Shown: positions 54,252 through 63,078, counted from the stretch's first letter. The stretch: 64,000 nt of DNA from Eubacteriales bacterium (GCA_030524745.1 JAUNGC010000017.1:1-64000); one strand, 5' to 3'. Made by a program: numbers and translations. The notes: generated by a model not told the origin, from the letters alone.

Positions 54252-55700
54252 ATGTCAGAATACAAAAACAACAATTTTGAAAACAAGGATCAGATGTATC
54301 AGTACAGTACGCACAGCAGTGACGGATATGTAGTCACGCCGAACGGTTCGGAGCCGCCCAGACGCAAATCCGGAAAGAAAGGCTCCCGCATCGCCAAAAA
54401 AATAGGTTCTATCGCATTAAGCGCCGTTTTATTCGGCTCAGTGGCGGCAGGCGCCTTTCAGGCAGTAAATTATGCGGCAGGCTACCGGCTCCCTTCCGGC
54501 GCCCAGGATGCAGGCGAAACGGCATCTGCGGCTGCCGCGAATGGTCAAACGGAATCCCAGAGCGTATTACAGACAACTTCCGTTTCCGCTGCCGCGACAG
54601 CTAAAGGCAGTCTGGATGTTTCCGATATCGCTACTGCGGTCATGCCGTCCATTGTTTCGATTACCAATCAATCCGTTCAGGAAGTGCAGAACTATTTCAG
54701 CATGTTCGGCTACGGCAACCGGACACAGCTTCAGGAGACGGAAAGCTGCGGTTCCGGCATCATCATCGGCAAAAATGATACGGAGTTGCTGATCGTCACC
54801 AACTATCACGTGGTGGAAAATGCGGATACCCTTTCCGCCTGCTTCATCGATAATCAGGCTTATGAAGCCAATATAAAAGGCTATGATTCCGATAATGACC
54901 TGGCGGTTATCGCCATCCCTCTGGAGAATATTTCCGCGGACTCCATGTCCCAGATCAAAATAGCCTCCATTGGTGATTCCGATGCGCTGCAGGTGGGTCA
55001 GCAGGTTGTCGCCATCGGCAACGCACTGGGATACGGTCAATCCGTCACCACAGGTATCGTCAGCGCTACGAACCGCTCCATTACCACCACCAGCCAGATA
55101 AACACTTCCACCGACAGCGAGGATGTTCCTACCTACATCCAGACAGACGCCGCGATCAATCCCGGCAACAGCGGCGGCGCGCTGGTGAACATGAACGGTG
55201 AGGTCATCGGCATCAATTCGGCCAAAATGTCCAGCACTGAAGTGGAAGGCATGGGTTACGCCATTCCGATTTCCAGAGTTTCCGACATCATTGAAACGCT
55301 GATGAATGAAACCACAAGGACAAAGGTTGCGGAATCCGACCAGTCAAGCCTTGGCATCTCCGGCATCACCGTGAACGATAGCGTAAGCCAGACCTACGGA
55401 ATTCCCACAGGCGTTTATATCGCGGAAGTGACTGCCGGCGGCGGCGCGGAAGCGGCCGGACTGGTCAAGGGCGAAGTTATCACTAAATTCGACGGTAAAA
55501 CAATTTCTGACATCGAACAGTTAAAAGACCTTCTGCAATATTACAAGGCCGGTGAAACTGTGGAGGTCACTGTGAAAGTGCCCGGCGCCGGAGAATATAC
55601 GGAAAGAACAGTATCTGTGACTTTGGGCCATGCTGCTGCGGCATCCGAACAGACACAGTCCGCAGATTCCGTCTATCCCGATTGGAGCAAAACCCGGTAA
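54252..55700 (+). CDS. htrA: HtrA/DegP-like membrane-anchored serine protease with PDZ domain
   Basis: 482 residues. A polar N-terminus of about 50 residues precedes one membrane helix (near 50-72, IGSIALSAVLFGSVAAGAF), then a low-complexity linker. The trypsin-like domain has the triad His (TNYHVVEN), Asp (DSDNDLAVI) and Ser (NPGNSGGAL). A C-terminal PDZ domain starts near LGISGITV. It degrades misfolded proteins at the outer face of the membrane. Start 54252 has AAAGGAG; a GTG nine bases earlier is an inferior alternative. It lies after the phoU foldback and has a TATACT box upstream with no clear -35. Confidence 0.94.
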   Translation: MSEYKNNNFENKDQMYQYSTHSSDGYVVTPNGSEPPRRKSGKKGSRIAKKIGSIALSAVLFGSVAAGAFQAVNYAAGYRLPSGAQDAGETASAAAANGQTESQSVLQTTSVSAAATAKGSLDVSDIATAVMPSIVSITNQSVQEVQNYFSMFGYGNRTQLQETESCGSGIIIGKNDTELLIVTNYHVVENADTLSACFIDNQAYEANIKGYDSDNDLAVIAIPLENISADSMSQIKIASIGDSDALQVGQQVVAIGNALGYGQSVTTGIVSATNRSITTTSQINTSTDSEDVPTYIQTDAAINPGNSGGALVNMNGEVIGINSAKMSSTEVEGMGYAIPISRVSDIIETLMNETTRTKVAESDQSSLGISGITVNDSVSQTYGIPTGVYIAEVTAGGGAEAAGLVKGEVITKFDGKTISDIEQLKDLLQYYKAGETVEVTVKVPGAGEYTERTVSVTLGHAAAASEQTQSADSVYPDWSKTR

Positions 55701-55737
55701 TACTTCCGCCGCTCATTGTAACAGGCGCATCATCACC

Positions 55738-55771
55738 ACAGGCGCAGGGAAAAATCCCTGCGCCTGTTCTT
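55738..55771 (+). terminator. Hairpin between htrA and the convergent debranching enzyme
   Basis: Perfect 13-bp stem ACAGGCGCAGGGA/TCCCTGCGCCTGT around AAAA. The following TCTT is a weak T tract on the plus strand, so it probably serves both convergent genes. Confidence 0.65.
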
Positions 55772-55811
55772 ACGCTTCTTTCCAAATCACAAACCGTGCC
55801 TTATTTTCCTC

Positions 55812-57875
55812 TTACCGTTCCAGGGCTTCATACACCCGAAGCAGTTCCGCCGTGCTCCAGGCCTGGGCAAAACAGCCTTCCGAAACGGCCGGGTTTTCCC
55901 CGTCATATACCTCTGCAAGCTGCCCGATACAGCCCTCGCGCAACGCCCCTTCTATTCCTGTCAACTGCTCCTTCACGGCTTCCTTCGCCTCTTCGGAATA
56001 ATTGTTCACTTTCAGATAAGACAGGAAATAGCCGCCCAGTGGAAAACCCCAGACCGTACCCTGATGATAGGACAGATCCCTGTGCTTCCAGGTTCCCATA
56101 TACTGCGCCTGAAACTCCGCATCTTCGGGCGACAGGGAACGCAGTCCTCTCGGCGTGTATAGCAGTTCAAATACCCGGTCCACCACCGCTTTTTCCTTCT
56201 CAGGCGGCAGCATTGTAAAACGCTGTGAAACAGCCCAGATCTGATTGCAGCGGATCTGATTCTGCGCGCGCAGACGCCTTTCCCGCTCCTGCTTTGGCAG
56301 TTCGGGTTCCGCCGCCGCCAGCACGTCTTTTAAGCAGCCCTCCTTCTCATTCCAGAACTTTTCACAGAAACTGCTTTTTGCCCGTTCTGCAAGCGTACGG
56401 TACTTTTCCCCGTTTTCTCCGAATTTTTCTGCAAACAATGTCATCACGCAAAGATCATTATACCAGTAAGCGTTGATCTCCACCGGTTTGCCATGACGCG
56501 GCGTAGGCAAAATATCCTGATAGCGCACATCCATCCATGTCACCTGCTCCAGACCGCCGCCCGCCCCGATCAATCCGTCCTCATCCATCCGGATATGGAA
56601 ATCGGTACCGCTCTCATACCACCGGATAATGTCTTTCATCGTCTCCCAGCATTCCCGCACAAAGCTTTCATCGCCGGAAGCAAGATAATATTCATAGACC
56701 GCGGCGATAAACAGAAGCGAAGCGTCCGCCGTATTGTACATCGGCGGATTTTCCCCTTCCGGAAACATGTTGGGCATGATTCCTTTCCGGCAATATTCCA
56801 TAAAGGTGCGGAAAATGTTTTTGGCGTCCCCGTAGCGTCCGGTGCTGATACAGCATCCGGTCAGGGCAATCATCGTATCCCTGCCCCAGTCTCCGAAAAA
56901 AGGATAGCCCGCTATGATGCTTTTCCCTCCGGTGGACTCGCGTTCCACGACGAACTGATCCGCCGCCTTCACAAGCTGCCGGGCTGTCGCGGATTCCAAT
57001 CCCGCCTGTTCTTCGATTGCCCGCAGACGCCTGCGCTCTTCCTGCAGCATATCCTCCACAGGGCTGACCCTTTCGTCTCCTTCCGCATCCTTCCGGATTG
57101 TTTCAGACGCGCCATAACAACGTTCCATGCTGTAAAGCACCTCGCAGGTCTTTTCCTCTCCCGCCGCAATTTCTGCGAAAATTCTGTTGTTGCAGGCCGC
57201 CCGTCCGACGGCGGGTCTTCCGTCCCGGCTGTCATGCGCGTAATACAAATCTTCCACATAATCCGTATCAAAAGCTTCCGCCGCGCCGTTCGTCCAAAAA
57301 TACAGAGACAGACCGCCGGAACGGATTTCGCCGCAGCATTTTGCGTCCTTTTCTTTTATGGAAATTTCAAAAGCCTTTTTCTCCGGCATCATCGCGCCCT
57401 TTTGCACAAACTGAAGCAGAGGCGTCAGCACAAGCCTTGCATCTTTCCGGCTGCGGTTTACCATGCGGTACTGTATGCCGACCGTATTTTCTCCGTGTTT
57501 CATCACAACCGTTTTTCTGATCTGCAGGCCGCCTGCCTGATACATCCAGACCGGAAAATCATCTACCGCAAAAGACTGCAAATACTTTTGTCCGTTCTTG
57601 TTTTTGGTATAGTCCACATACTGCTGTCCGGAAAGGCTGACAGGCTCTCCCTTTTCTTCCGACAGCCACTCCACCGCTTCTTCCAGACGGGTCACCATAT
57701 GAAAGCGGTCCACCGGGGCCTTCAGACACGCCATGAGCAGCGCCTGATCGTTGCGCGCATTGGACCCGATCATGCTCTGCGAAGAAAATCCCCCCAGTCC
57801 GTTCGTCAAAAGCCAGCAGTTTTCCTGGCCCCTGTCCGAACCGCTCCAGTCTATTTTTCCATATACATACTTCAT
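55812..57875 (-). CDS. Glycogen debranching enzyme (amylo-alpha-1,6-glucosidase type)
   Basis: 687 residues. The N-terminal domain (to about 260) contains CWLLTNGLGGFSSQSMIGSN, typical of GDE_N. The (alpha/alpha)6 C-terminal domain carries GYPFFGDWGRDTMIALTG and, near the end, YHQGTVWGFPLGGYFLSYL. It removes alpha-1,6-linked glucose from glycogen or limit dextrin in the cytoplasm and complements pulA/malQ elsewhere in the window. RBS GGAGGAGC-like, just below the upstream terminator. A 534-codon open frame on the opposite strand is a shadow. Confidence 0.93.
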   Translation of the reverse strand: MKYVYGKIDWSGSDRGQENCWLLTNGLGGFSSQSMIGSNARNDQALLMACLKAPVDRFHMVTRLEEAVEWLSEEKGEPVSLSGQQYVDYTKNKNGQKYLQSFAVDDFPVWMYQAGGLQIRKTVVMKHGENTVGIQYRMVNRSRKDARLVLTPLLQFVQKGAMMPEKKAFEISIKEKDAKCCGEIRSGGLSLYFWTNGAAEAFDTDYVEDLYYAHDSRDGRPAVGRAACNNRIFAEIAAGEEKTCEVLYSMERCYGASETIRKDAEGDERVSPVEDMLQEERRRLRAIEEQAGLESATARQLVKAADQFVVERESTGGKSIIAGYPFFGDWGRDTMIALTGCCISTGRYGDAKNIFRTFMEYCRKGIMPNMFPEGENPPMYNTADASLLFIAAVYEYYLASGDESFVRECWETMKDIIRWYESGTDFHIRMDEDGLIGAGGGLEQVTWMDVRYQDILPTPRHGKPVEINAYWYNDLCVMTLFAEKFGENGEKYRTLAERAKSSFCEKFWNEKEGCLKDVLAAAEPELPKQERERRLRAQNQIRCNQIWAVSQRFTMLPPEKEKAVVDRVFELLYTPRGLRSLSPEDAEFQAQYMGTWKHRDLSYHQGTVWGFPLGGYFLSYLKVNNYSEEAKEAVKEQLTGIEGALREGCIGQLAEVYDGENPAVSEGCFAQAWSTAELLRVYEALER

Positions 57876-57889
57876 TTCTGCTCCTCCAT

Positions 57890-57918
57890 AAAAAAGAGGC
57901 CTCCCCCCGGAAGCCTCC
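57890..57918 (-). terminator. Terminator after the acyl carrier protein gene
   Basis: Minus strand hairpin GAGGCTTCC/GGAGGCCTC-type followed by six T residues (57895-57890), immediately upstream of the debranching enzyme ribosome site. Confidence 0.65.
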
Positions 57919-57952
57919 CGCTCATTCCTATATATTCAGACACGCTGTCCGC

Positions 57953-58186
57953 TTATGCGTCCAGATCCTGCGCCTTGATATACTCCACTACGTCGCCGAC
58001 TGTCACCAGCTTCTCCAGTTCCTCGGACGGGATCTCAATGCCATACTCTTCTTCAAAAGCCATCACCAGTTCAAAAAGATCCAGAGAATCTGCCTGAAGA
58101 TCATCCTTAAAAGACGTCTCTTCCGTAATCTCAACATCATCCAGATTTAACTGTTCCCGGATAATATCCGCAATTTTTTCTAACAT
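57953..58186 (-). CDS. acpP: Acyl carrier protein
   Basis: 77 acidic residues, normal for ACP. The 4'-phosphopantetheine attachment serine is in [16 protein letters not shown], near residue 36. It carries acyl chains in fatty-acid synthesis or another pathway. It stands alone here with its own promoter and terminator, not beside fab genes, so it could be a second, specialised ACP. RBS AAAGGAG. Confidence 0.95.
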   Translation of the reverse strand: MLEKIADIIREQLNLDDVEITEETSFKDDLQADSLDLFELVMAFEEEYGIEIPSEELEKLVTVGDVVEYIKAQDLDA

Positions 58187-58237
58187 ACCTCAATCTCCTT
58201 TAATTCAAAAATCGTCCTTGGATTGTTTGACAAAAAA

Positions 58238-58266
58238 AGTATATTATCAGATATATCCGTTGTCAA
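58238..58266 (-). promoter_or_regulatory. Consensus promoter of the acyl carrier protein gene
   Basis: Minus strand TTGACA (58266-58261), a 17-bp spacer and TATACT (58243-58238). Very close to the sigma-A consensus, suiting an abundant protein. Confidence 0.8.
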
Positions 58267-58298
58267 CTCTTTTACAATAATTTTACGAAATTTCTGTT

Positions 58299-59861
58299 TT
58301 ATATCCGGATGAGACCTTTTGAAGTCAGTTGATATACAGCGGTGCAAACCTCCTCTATATATTTTCTATCATGGGAAATGCTCAGAATTGCACCCCGGTA
58401 ATTTTCGAGCATTTTCCGGATCACGGGACCCGACAGCGGGGAAAAATTCCTCGTAGGTTCGTCCAGAATCAGCACATCCGCATTGGAAAGACTCATCTGC
58501 AACAAGAGAACTTTCGCTTTTTGCCCGCCGGATAATTCGGAAATGGAATGGTTCATTTCATCTGCGGTAAATTTCAGCGATCCCAACCAGGTCCGTATTC
58601 GGGTCAGTTCCTCTTTATCGCCGGTCACGGACAGGTATTCCAGAGGCGTCAGATCCGCTTGCAGAAGTTCTCCATAATCCTGCGGCATATAGCAGGCATG
58701 AATATCCTCTCGCGCAAGAAGCCGCTTTGCAATCCGCTTCAGAAGGGTCGTTTTACCCGCTCCGTTCTTTCCAATGATACAAACCTTCTCGCCGCCTCTT
58801 ATTCTCAGAAAGATATTTTCTGCAAGCAAACGTTCCTCTTCCCCCGTCTGCTCTCCCGCCTCTGACCGGGGCGCTGTCAGCCTGTCCAGCGAAAATTCCA
58901 GCACCGTTTTCTGCGCGGGCATCCGGACGTGTTCCCCGATCCTGAAAAAGATCGCTTCCTCAGTCTCCGGCCGCTGTGTCATGTCTGCGGCTTCTCTCTC
59001 ATACCGTCTCTCCTGAGATTTTACCGCTTTCATTTTCTTCTTCAAAAGGTAGCCGGCATGAGGATTCTGCCGGGATGCGCTGTTTAAGTCGTGCTCCACC
59101 TTTTGCCGGATACGGTTAAATTTTTCCAGCCGCTTTTTCTCCTCCCGCCGTTCGTTTTGCGCCTGCTGTTCCTGATTGACAAGTCTTTTACTGCGCTCTT
59201 CCAGATATCTTTGGTACGTCGTTTCCGCCACCGTATAATGGCTCTCCGTTTTCCGCTTCAGTTGTTCGATGTGTATGACCACGTTGGCCGTCCGTTCGAT
59301 CAGAGTTTCATCATGGGAAATAAACAATACCGGACGTTCCGATTTCGCAATCATCTCCTCCAGCCATTCCAGCGTCTCAATATCGATGTCGTTAGAAGGC
59401 TCATCCAGCAACAGCATGGTGGGGCCGGCCAGCAGAAGGCGCGCCATCTGCGCTTTCACCTTTTCGCCGCCGGAAAGCGTCTTCATTTTCTGATCTCTGT
59501 AAAAAAAATCCGGCTCAAGATACATCTGTACGGCCAGCCCTGTCAGTTCCTTCGGGGACAAATCCCAGAAGCCGGGCTCAGTACAGAAAAACTCATAAAC
59601 GGTTTTCTCCTTTTCTTCTTCCGGCAGTTCCTGCGCCAGATAGCCCAGCCTCTCGCCCGTGCAGATGCGCTCGCCTTCGGCATCCGCATAGCTTTCAATC
59701 ATTTCCGGTTCATAAATCCATTTTAAAAGGGTGCTCTTTCCATTTCCCTCTTCCCCGATAATCACAGCCTTGTCGCCCGGATTCAAAACAAAGCTGAAGT
59801 TCTTCAGGATTTCCCTGAAATCCTTTTTGTGTGTAATCGATAAGTTTTTAATCTGCAGCAT
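58299..59861 (-). CDS. ABC-F family ATPase, probable ribosome-protection type
   Basis: 520 residues with two nucleotide-binding domains and no membrane segments. Domain 1: Walker A GEEGNGKST, signature LSGGEKVK, Walker B MLLLDEPSNDID. Domain 2: GKNGAGKTT, LSGGQKAK, LILDEPTRNFSPLS. A charged linker (about 205-290, RLVNQEQQAQNERREEKKR onward) is the P-site tRNA interaction motif. ABC-F proteins displace antibiotics from, or rescue, the ribosome; the TRNFSPLS segment is familiar from clostridial members. The attenuator-like leader supports antibiotic-inducible expression. The drug class cannot be read from sequence. RBS CCGGAGGTG. Confidence 0.9.
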   Translation of the reverse strand: MLQIKNLSITHKKDFREILKNFSFVLNPGDKAVIIGEEGNGKSTLLKWIYEPEMIESYADAEGERICTGERLGYLAQELPEEEKEKTVYEFFCTEPGFWDLSPKELTGLAVQMYLEPDFFYRDQKMKTLSGGEKVKAQMARLLLAGPTMLLLDEPSNDIDIETLEWLEEMIAKSERPVLFISHDETLIERTANVVIHIEQLKRKTESHYTVAETTYQRYLEERSKRLVNQEQQAQNERREEKKRLEKFNRIRQKVEHDLNSASRQNPHAGYLLKKKMKAVKSQERRYEREAADMTQRPETEEAIFFRIGEHVRMPAQKTVLEFSLDRLTAPRSEAGEQTGEEERLLAENIFLRIRGGEKVCIIGKNGAGKTTLLKRIAKRLLAREDIHACYMPQDYGELLQADLTPLEYLSVTGDKEELTRIRTWLGSLKFTADEMNHSISELSGGQKAKVLLLQMSLSNADVLILDEPTRNFSPLSGPVIRKMLENYRGAILSISHDRKYIEEVCTAVYQLTSKGLIRI

Positions 59862-59962
59862 AATGCACCTCCGGAGCGGATGCTCTTTCCCCGGCGCGCC
59901 CAGCGCGGTCCGCCGGAAAGTTTTTCCATTCCACAGGAAATCCGTCTGAATTTTTATGGAAT

Positions 59963-59997
59963 AAAAAAGAACCCGCTTTCACACCAAAAGCAGATCC
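59963..59997 (-). terminator. Leader terminator (attenuator) of the ABC-F gene
   Basis: Minus strand 11-bp stem GGATCTGCTTT/AAAGCGGGTTC (with G-U pairs) and six T residues (59968-59963). It lies about 100 bp before the ABC-F start and well after its promoter, so it would end transcripts early unless prevented. Confidence 0.65.
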
Positions 59998-60159
59998 ACA
60001 CAAAAAAGAAACCTGTATCGTCAGAAATTCCGCATTGCGAATTTCCTTCCCGGGTGGGACTGAAGGTTCCAAAGTGTACCGCTCTCCAATTCGGCATGAA
60101 AACAAAGCCTGTACAGGCATCCGCTATAAAAGCAGTTTATTGTTTCTCACCAAATCAGA

Positions 60160-60187
60160 TTATCTGTACATCTTTTCACCCTCGCAT
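60160..60187 (-). CDS. Two minimal upstream ORFs (MRG and MYR) in the ABC-F leader
   Basis: On the minus strand ATG-CGA-GGG-TGA (60187-60176) follows AAGGAAAGG, and ATG-TAC-AGA-TAA (60171-60160) follows GAGGGTG, which itself spans the end of the first ORF. Both have good spacing for ribosome binding. Such three-codon ORFs could place a stalled ribosome ahead of the attenuator. Being so short they may also be chance. Confidence 0.4.
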
Positions 60188-60216
60188 TCCAATGCGCCTT
60201 TCCTTAATCTGAAAAA

Positions 60217-60245
60217 AATATAACACATTTATTTTGATAAGACAA
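60217..60245 (-). promoter_or_regulatory. Promoter of the ABC-F gene, with a roughly 350-nt leader
   Basis: Minus strand TTGTCT (60245-60240), a 17-bp spacer and TATATT (60222-60217). The start near 60210 leaves about 350 nt before the ABC-F gene. That stretch holds two minimal ORFs, GCCTGTACAGGC and GAAATTC/GGAATTTC stems and the terminator, and covers the gene-free stretch 59862-60254. Confidence 0.65.
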
Positions 60246-60254
60246 GGCAAATTT

Positions 60255-60479
60255 TCACTGCGGGTTTTCTTTCTGCATCAGAAATAATATGCTGGCAAAA
60301 AAACCGGCGAGCCCCATAATCCCTGCAAATCCTGCCGCGCTCATGCCGCCTCCCGTTATCCGTTCGAACAGCTTCGCAGCGCTGAATCCTGCCGCGCACA
60401 ATAAAAGAGTGCTGCCAAGAATGACCGTCAGCGGCGGCATCTGACGGAAGACTTCCGTAATATGATCTGTTTTCTTCAT
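60255..60479 (-). CDS. Small two-helix membrane protein, function unknown
   Basis: 74 residues with two hydrophobic helices (about 16-36 and 46-68) joined by a short loop ERITGGGMS. The start has AAAAAGGAG upstream. No family is recognised. It begins only about 25 bp after a strong terminator-like hairpin, so either that hairpin is regulated or a promoter overlaps it. Confidence 0.6.
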   Translation of the reverse strand: MKKTDHITEVFRQMPPLTVILGSTLLLCAAGFSAAKLFERITGGGMSAAGFAGIMGLAGFFASILFLMQKENPQ

Positions 60480-60502
60480 GATTTTCTCCTTTTTACAGCA
60501 TC

Positions 60503-60560
60503 AAAAAACGTACAATCCACTATCGTTTCACTTTTAGAAAACTATAGTAAATTGTACGTT
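60503..60560 (-). terminator. Terminator after the AI-2E family gene
   Basis: Minus strand stem AACGTACAAT-x2-ACTAT (60560-60544) with its complement (60523-60507), two mismatches, and six T residues (60508-60503). The long paired arms and the gene start just downstream leave room for an operator role as well. Confidence 0.65.
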
Positions 60561-60621
60561 ATTATGCCACCATAAAGCTGTAAATATCCTGTAAAAATCA
60601 CGTAAATACCGCACGCTGACG

Positions 60622-61884
60622 TTATTGCTTCAAATCCTTCTTCACAGGGCCTGTTCCTGCCGGCGTCTTTTGGCGTTTCGGCTTCCCGTTTCTTGCATTT
60701 TCCGGCCTGGCGGGTTTTCCCGCATACGTTTTTTCACGTTTCGCATCTCCTAAGTTCCCCGCCCCGCGCAGATTGCGTTCATTCACATCATAAGCAAGCA
60801 GCTTATAAACTGTCGCCGCCGCAGGCACGCCCAGCAGCATGCCGGGAATCCCCATGAGTCCGCCGCCCACCGTAACCGCCGCCAGCACCCAGATGCCGGG
60901 CAGTCCGATGGAACTTCCAACCACTTTCGGATAGATCAGGTTGCCCTCCACCTGCTGCAGCACCACAATGAAAACGACAAATAAAACCGCCTGGAACGGA
61001 TCCTGGGTCATAATCATGATTACGCCCACCGCCGCGCCCAGATAAGCGCCCACAATCGGAATCAGCGCGGTCGCGCCGATAAAGGCGCCGATCATCGGCG
61101 CATAGGGGAACCCGAAAATCAGCATGCCGATCGTACACAGCGTCCCCAAAATCACCGCTTCCGTCACCTGTCCGATGATAAAGCTGGAAAAAGTCTGATC
61201 CGCCGTCATCAAAATCCTTTTGCCGATCCTTCTCCATTCCGGCTTCACATAGGCGCGCACGATGCGCTTTCCCTGATCCGCCAGCTTTTCCTTAGAGCCG
61301 AGAATATAAATCGCAAAAATCAGCGCAATGACGAAGTTGACCACACTGCTCACGACGCCAACCACGATGGACACCGTAGAGTTCACCAGGCCTCCCACTC
61401 CCGTTTTCAGATAATTCAATATGCTGTCGCCGATATTCTTCCAGTCAATCTGCAGTTCCTGCAGCTTCTCCGCAATGCCCGGAAAGATTTCCGCATTCTC
61501 CGACATCCAGTCAACCGCCTGCTCAAACAGCACCGGAATGCCCGCGCCGATGATGGAAATGGCAGAAACCAGTTCCGGAATGACCAGACGGAACACCAGA
61601 AAGATCACCGCCGCGATCAATACCAGAGATAAAACGATACAAACCGGTCTTCTGCTTTTACAGACAAATTGATTCTTTGATTTCGGAAAATAAATCCGTT
61701 CCAGCATGCGCATGACGATGTTGAGCACATAGGCAATCACGCAGCCCATCGTCAGAGGAGCCGCGATGCTCCACAGATTGCCCGCGCCTCCCAGCAATAC
61801 GTCAAAATACCGGATTGCAAGAATCAACAGCGCGGCGACCACCAGATATTTCACGATTCGCACATCCATTTTTTTCTTTTCCAT
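60622..61884 (-). CDS. AI-2E family transporter (YtvI/YdiK-like)
   Basis: 420 residues with about eight hydrophobic segments. The C-terminal core carries family landmarks: GFPYAPMIGAFIGATALIPIVG, then VEGNLIYPKVVGSSIGLP and GGGLMGIPGMLLGVP (given here in parts). The tail from about 370 is hydrophilic and Lys/Pro-rich. Members include Na+/H+ antiporters and an AI-2 exporter, so the substrate is open. It begins 9 bp after relQ. RBS AGGAG. Confidence 0.88.
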   Translation of the reverse strand: MEKKKMDVRIVKYLVVAALLILAIRYFDVLLGGAGNLWSIAAPLTMGCVIAYVLNIVMRMLERIYFPKSKNQFVCKSRRPVCIVLSLVLIAAVIFLVFRLVIPELVSAISIIGAGIPVLFEQAVDWMSENAEIFPGIAEKLQELQIDWKNIGDSILNYLKTGVGGLVNSTVSIVVGVVSSVVNFVIALIFAIYILGSKEKLADQGKRIVRAYVKPEWRRIGKRILMTADQTFSSFIIGQVTEAVILGTLCTIGMLIFGFPYAPMIGAFIGATALIPIVGAYLGAAVGVIMIMTQDPFQAVLFVVFIVVLQQVEGNLIYPKVVGSSIGLPGIWVLAAVTVGGGLMGIPGMLLGVPAAATVYKLLAYDVNERNLRGAGNLGDAKREKTYAGKPARPENARNGKPKRQKTPAGTGPVKKDLKQ

Positions 61885-61893
61885 CAGTTTCTC

Positions 61894-62553
61894 CTATTGA
61901 ACGTCTATCATTTTCCGGATTTCCTCCATCCGGTTATCCACCTGGCCGATCGTATCGGCGCATTTTTTCAGTTCCCGGGCAATCACATCCGCATTTTCAA
62001 TATCCTGCTTATATTTGAGCTTATGCTCCAGGCTTGCCCAGAAATCCATCGCGATTGTGCGGAACTGTACTTCCGCCCGCATATGCTTTTTCCCATCGGA
62101 TAAAAAGATCGGAATTCCCAGAATCAGATGAAGGCTTCTGTAGCCGTTGGGCTTTGGTCTGGCAATATAATCTTTGATCTCCACCACCACGATATCATCC
62201 TGTCTGGTCAGCATCCCCGCCAGGCTGTAAATGTCCTCCGGGAAAGAACAGATCACGCGCACGCCCGCAACATCCGATAAATTCTTCTCGATATTTTCCA
62301 CCGATAAATCCCAGCCTTTGCGCTGCATCTTTTCCACAATGCTGTGCGGAGATTTCAGTCTCGTTTTAATATTTTCGATCGGATTCCGGTTATACTGCAG
62401 GGAAAATTCCGTGTCCAGCACCCGGAATTTCGTCTCCAGTTCCAGAATTGCGCATTTATACTGCATCATGAGATTCTGGTAACCCGCGTCCTCAAAAAAA
62501 ATCTCCTCCGGATATTCTGTTTCCTTGATTCCGGCTTCCGTATTTTCTGCCAT
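61894..62553 (-). CDS. relQ: Small alarmone synthetase, RelQ-like GTP pyrophosphokinase
   Basis: 219 residues containing only the RelA/SpoT synthetase domain, without hydrolase or regulatory domains. Visible elements are IKTRLKSPHSIVEKM, GVRVICSFPEDIYSLAGML, KPNGYRSLHLIL and AEVQFRTIAMDFWASLEHKLKYK (last one given as its conserved part FRTIAMDFWASLEHK). It makes (p)ppGpp from GTP/GDP and ATP. RBS AAAAGGAG. Confidence 0.94.
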   Translation of the reverse strand: MAENTEAGIKETEYPEEIFFEDAGYQNLMMQYKCAILELETKFRVLDTEFSLQYNRNPIENIKTRLKSPHSIVEKMQRKGWDLSVENIEKNLSDVAGVRVICSFPEDIYSLAGMLTRQDDIVVVEIKDYIARPKPNGYRSLHLILGIPIFLSDGKKHMRAEVQFRTIAMDFWASLEHKLKYKQDIENADVIARELKKCADTIGQVDNRMEEIRKMIDVQ

Positions 62554-62589
62554 AGCAGACTCCTTTTGTTCCTGTAATCATGAAGTGCG

Positions 62590-62637
62590 AAAAACAGACT
62601 GTCACACATCTTAGAGTGTAAGCGACAGTCTGTTTTT
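62590..62637 (-). terminator. Strong bidirectional-type terminator upstream of relQ
   Basis: Perfect 14-bp stem AAAAACAGACTGTC (62590-62603) and its complement (62624-62637), with an inner ACAC/GTGT stem. T tracts occur on both strands. It separates the S1/acylphosphatase unit from relQ. Confidence 0.8.
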
Positions 62638-62709
62638 AGGCAAGGGTTTTCCCTCATATTTTATAAATTGTTCACAGTACCCCTGTCATGGCCGCGCAGC
62701 GCCGGACCG

Positions 62710-63078
62710 TTACCCCCGCACGCAAAAGCCGCTTTCGCGTTTCAGCGTCACTTCCTCTTCTTCCATCGAAGTAATAGAAATCCGCCCTTTCCCGTCGAGC
62801 CTGCACAGCAGCAGATCAATCGTCTCCGGCTTTCCCTGCAGTTCCATCTCCACTCTGCCGTCCTCAAGATTGGACACCCAGCCGGACAGTCCCAGTTCCT
62901 CCGCCAGATAAAAGGCCGTATAGCGAAGCCCCACTTCCTGCACGCGGCCGGAAAGAAGGTAATGCCTGCGTACATGCCCTTCCTGACAGAGAAGTATCGC
63001 TTCCTCTTCCGTCAGTTCCGTCTCCTGCGTCTCCCGAAATGCACTTTTTAAAAGACGTTTCCAGAAACCTGCCGCCAT
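62710..63078 (-). CDS. acyP: Acylphosphatase with N-terminal extension
   Basis: 122 residues. An acidic N-terminal extension of about 38 residues precedes a full acylphosphatase domain (normally about 90). The catalytic arginine is in GRVQEVGLRYTAF and the asparagine in GWVSNLEDG. It hydrolyses carboxyl-phosphates such as acetyl phosphate and 1,3-bisphosphoglycerate. It starts at the base after the upstream stop codon, so translation is probably coupled. Confidence 0.9.
   Translation of the reverse strand: MAAGFWKRLLKSAFRETQETELTEEEAILLCQEGHVRRHYLLSGRVQEVGLRYTAFYLAEELGLSGWVSNLEDGRVEMELQGKPETIDLLLCRLDGKGRISITSMEEEEVTLKRESGFCVRG

Noticed and set aside
56493-58097. Long plus-strand open frame of 534 codons
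   Set aside because: It is antisense to the clearly recognisable debranching enzyme and acyl carrier protein genes, has no ribosome site and encodes Arg/His/Phe-rich sequence typical of a shadow frame.
60051-60090. CGGGTGGGAC segment resembling a T-box antiterminator
   Set aside because: It lies on the strand opposite to the ABC-F transcript, and no specifier stem or downstream plus-strand gene exists.
59848-60120. 90-codon minus-strand open frame overlapping the ABC-F start
   Set aside because: No ribosome site, it crosses the leader terminator and overlaps the true gene start in another frame.
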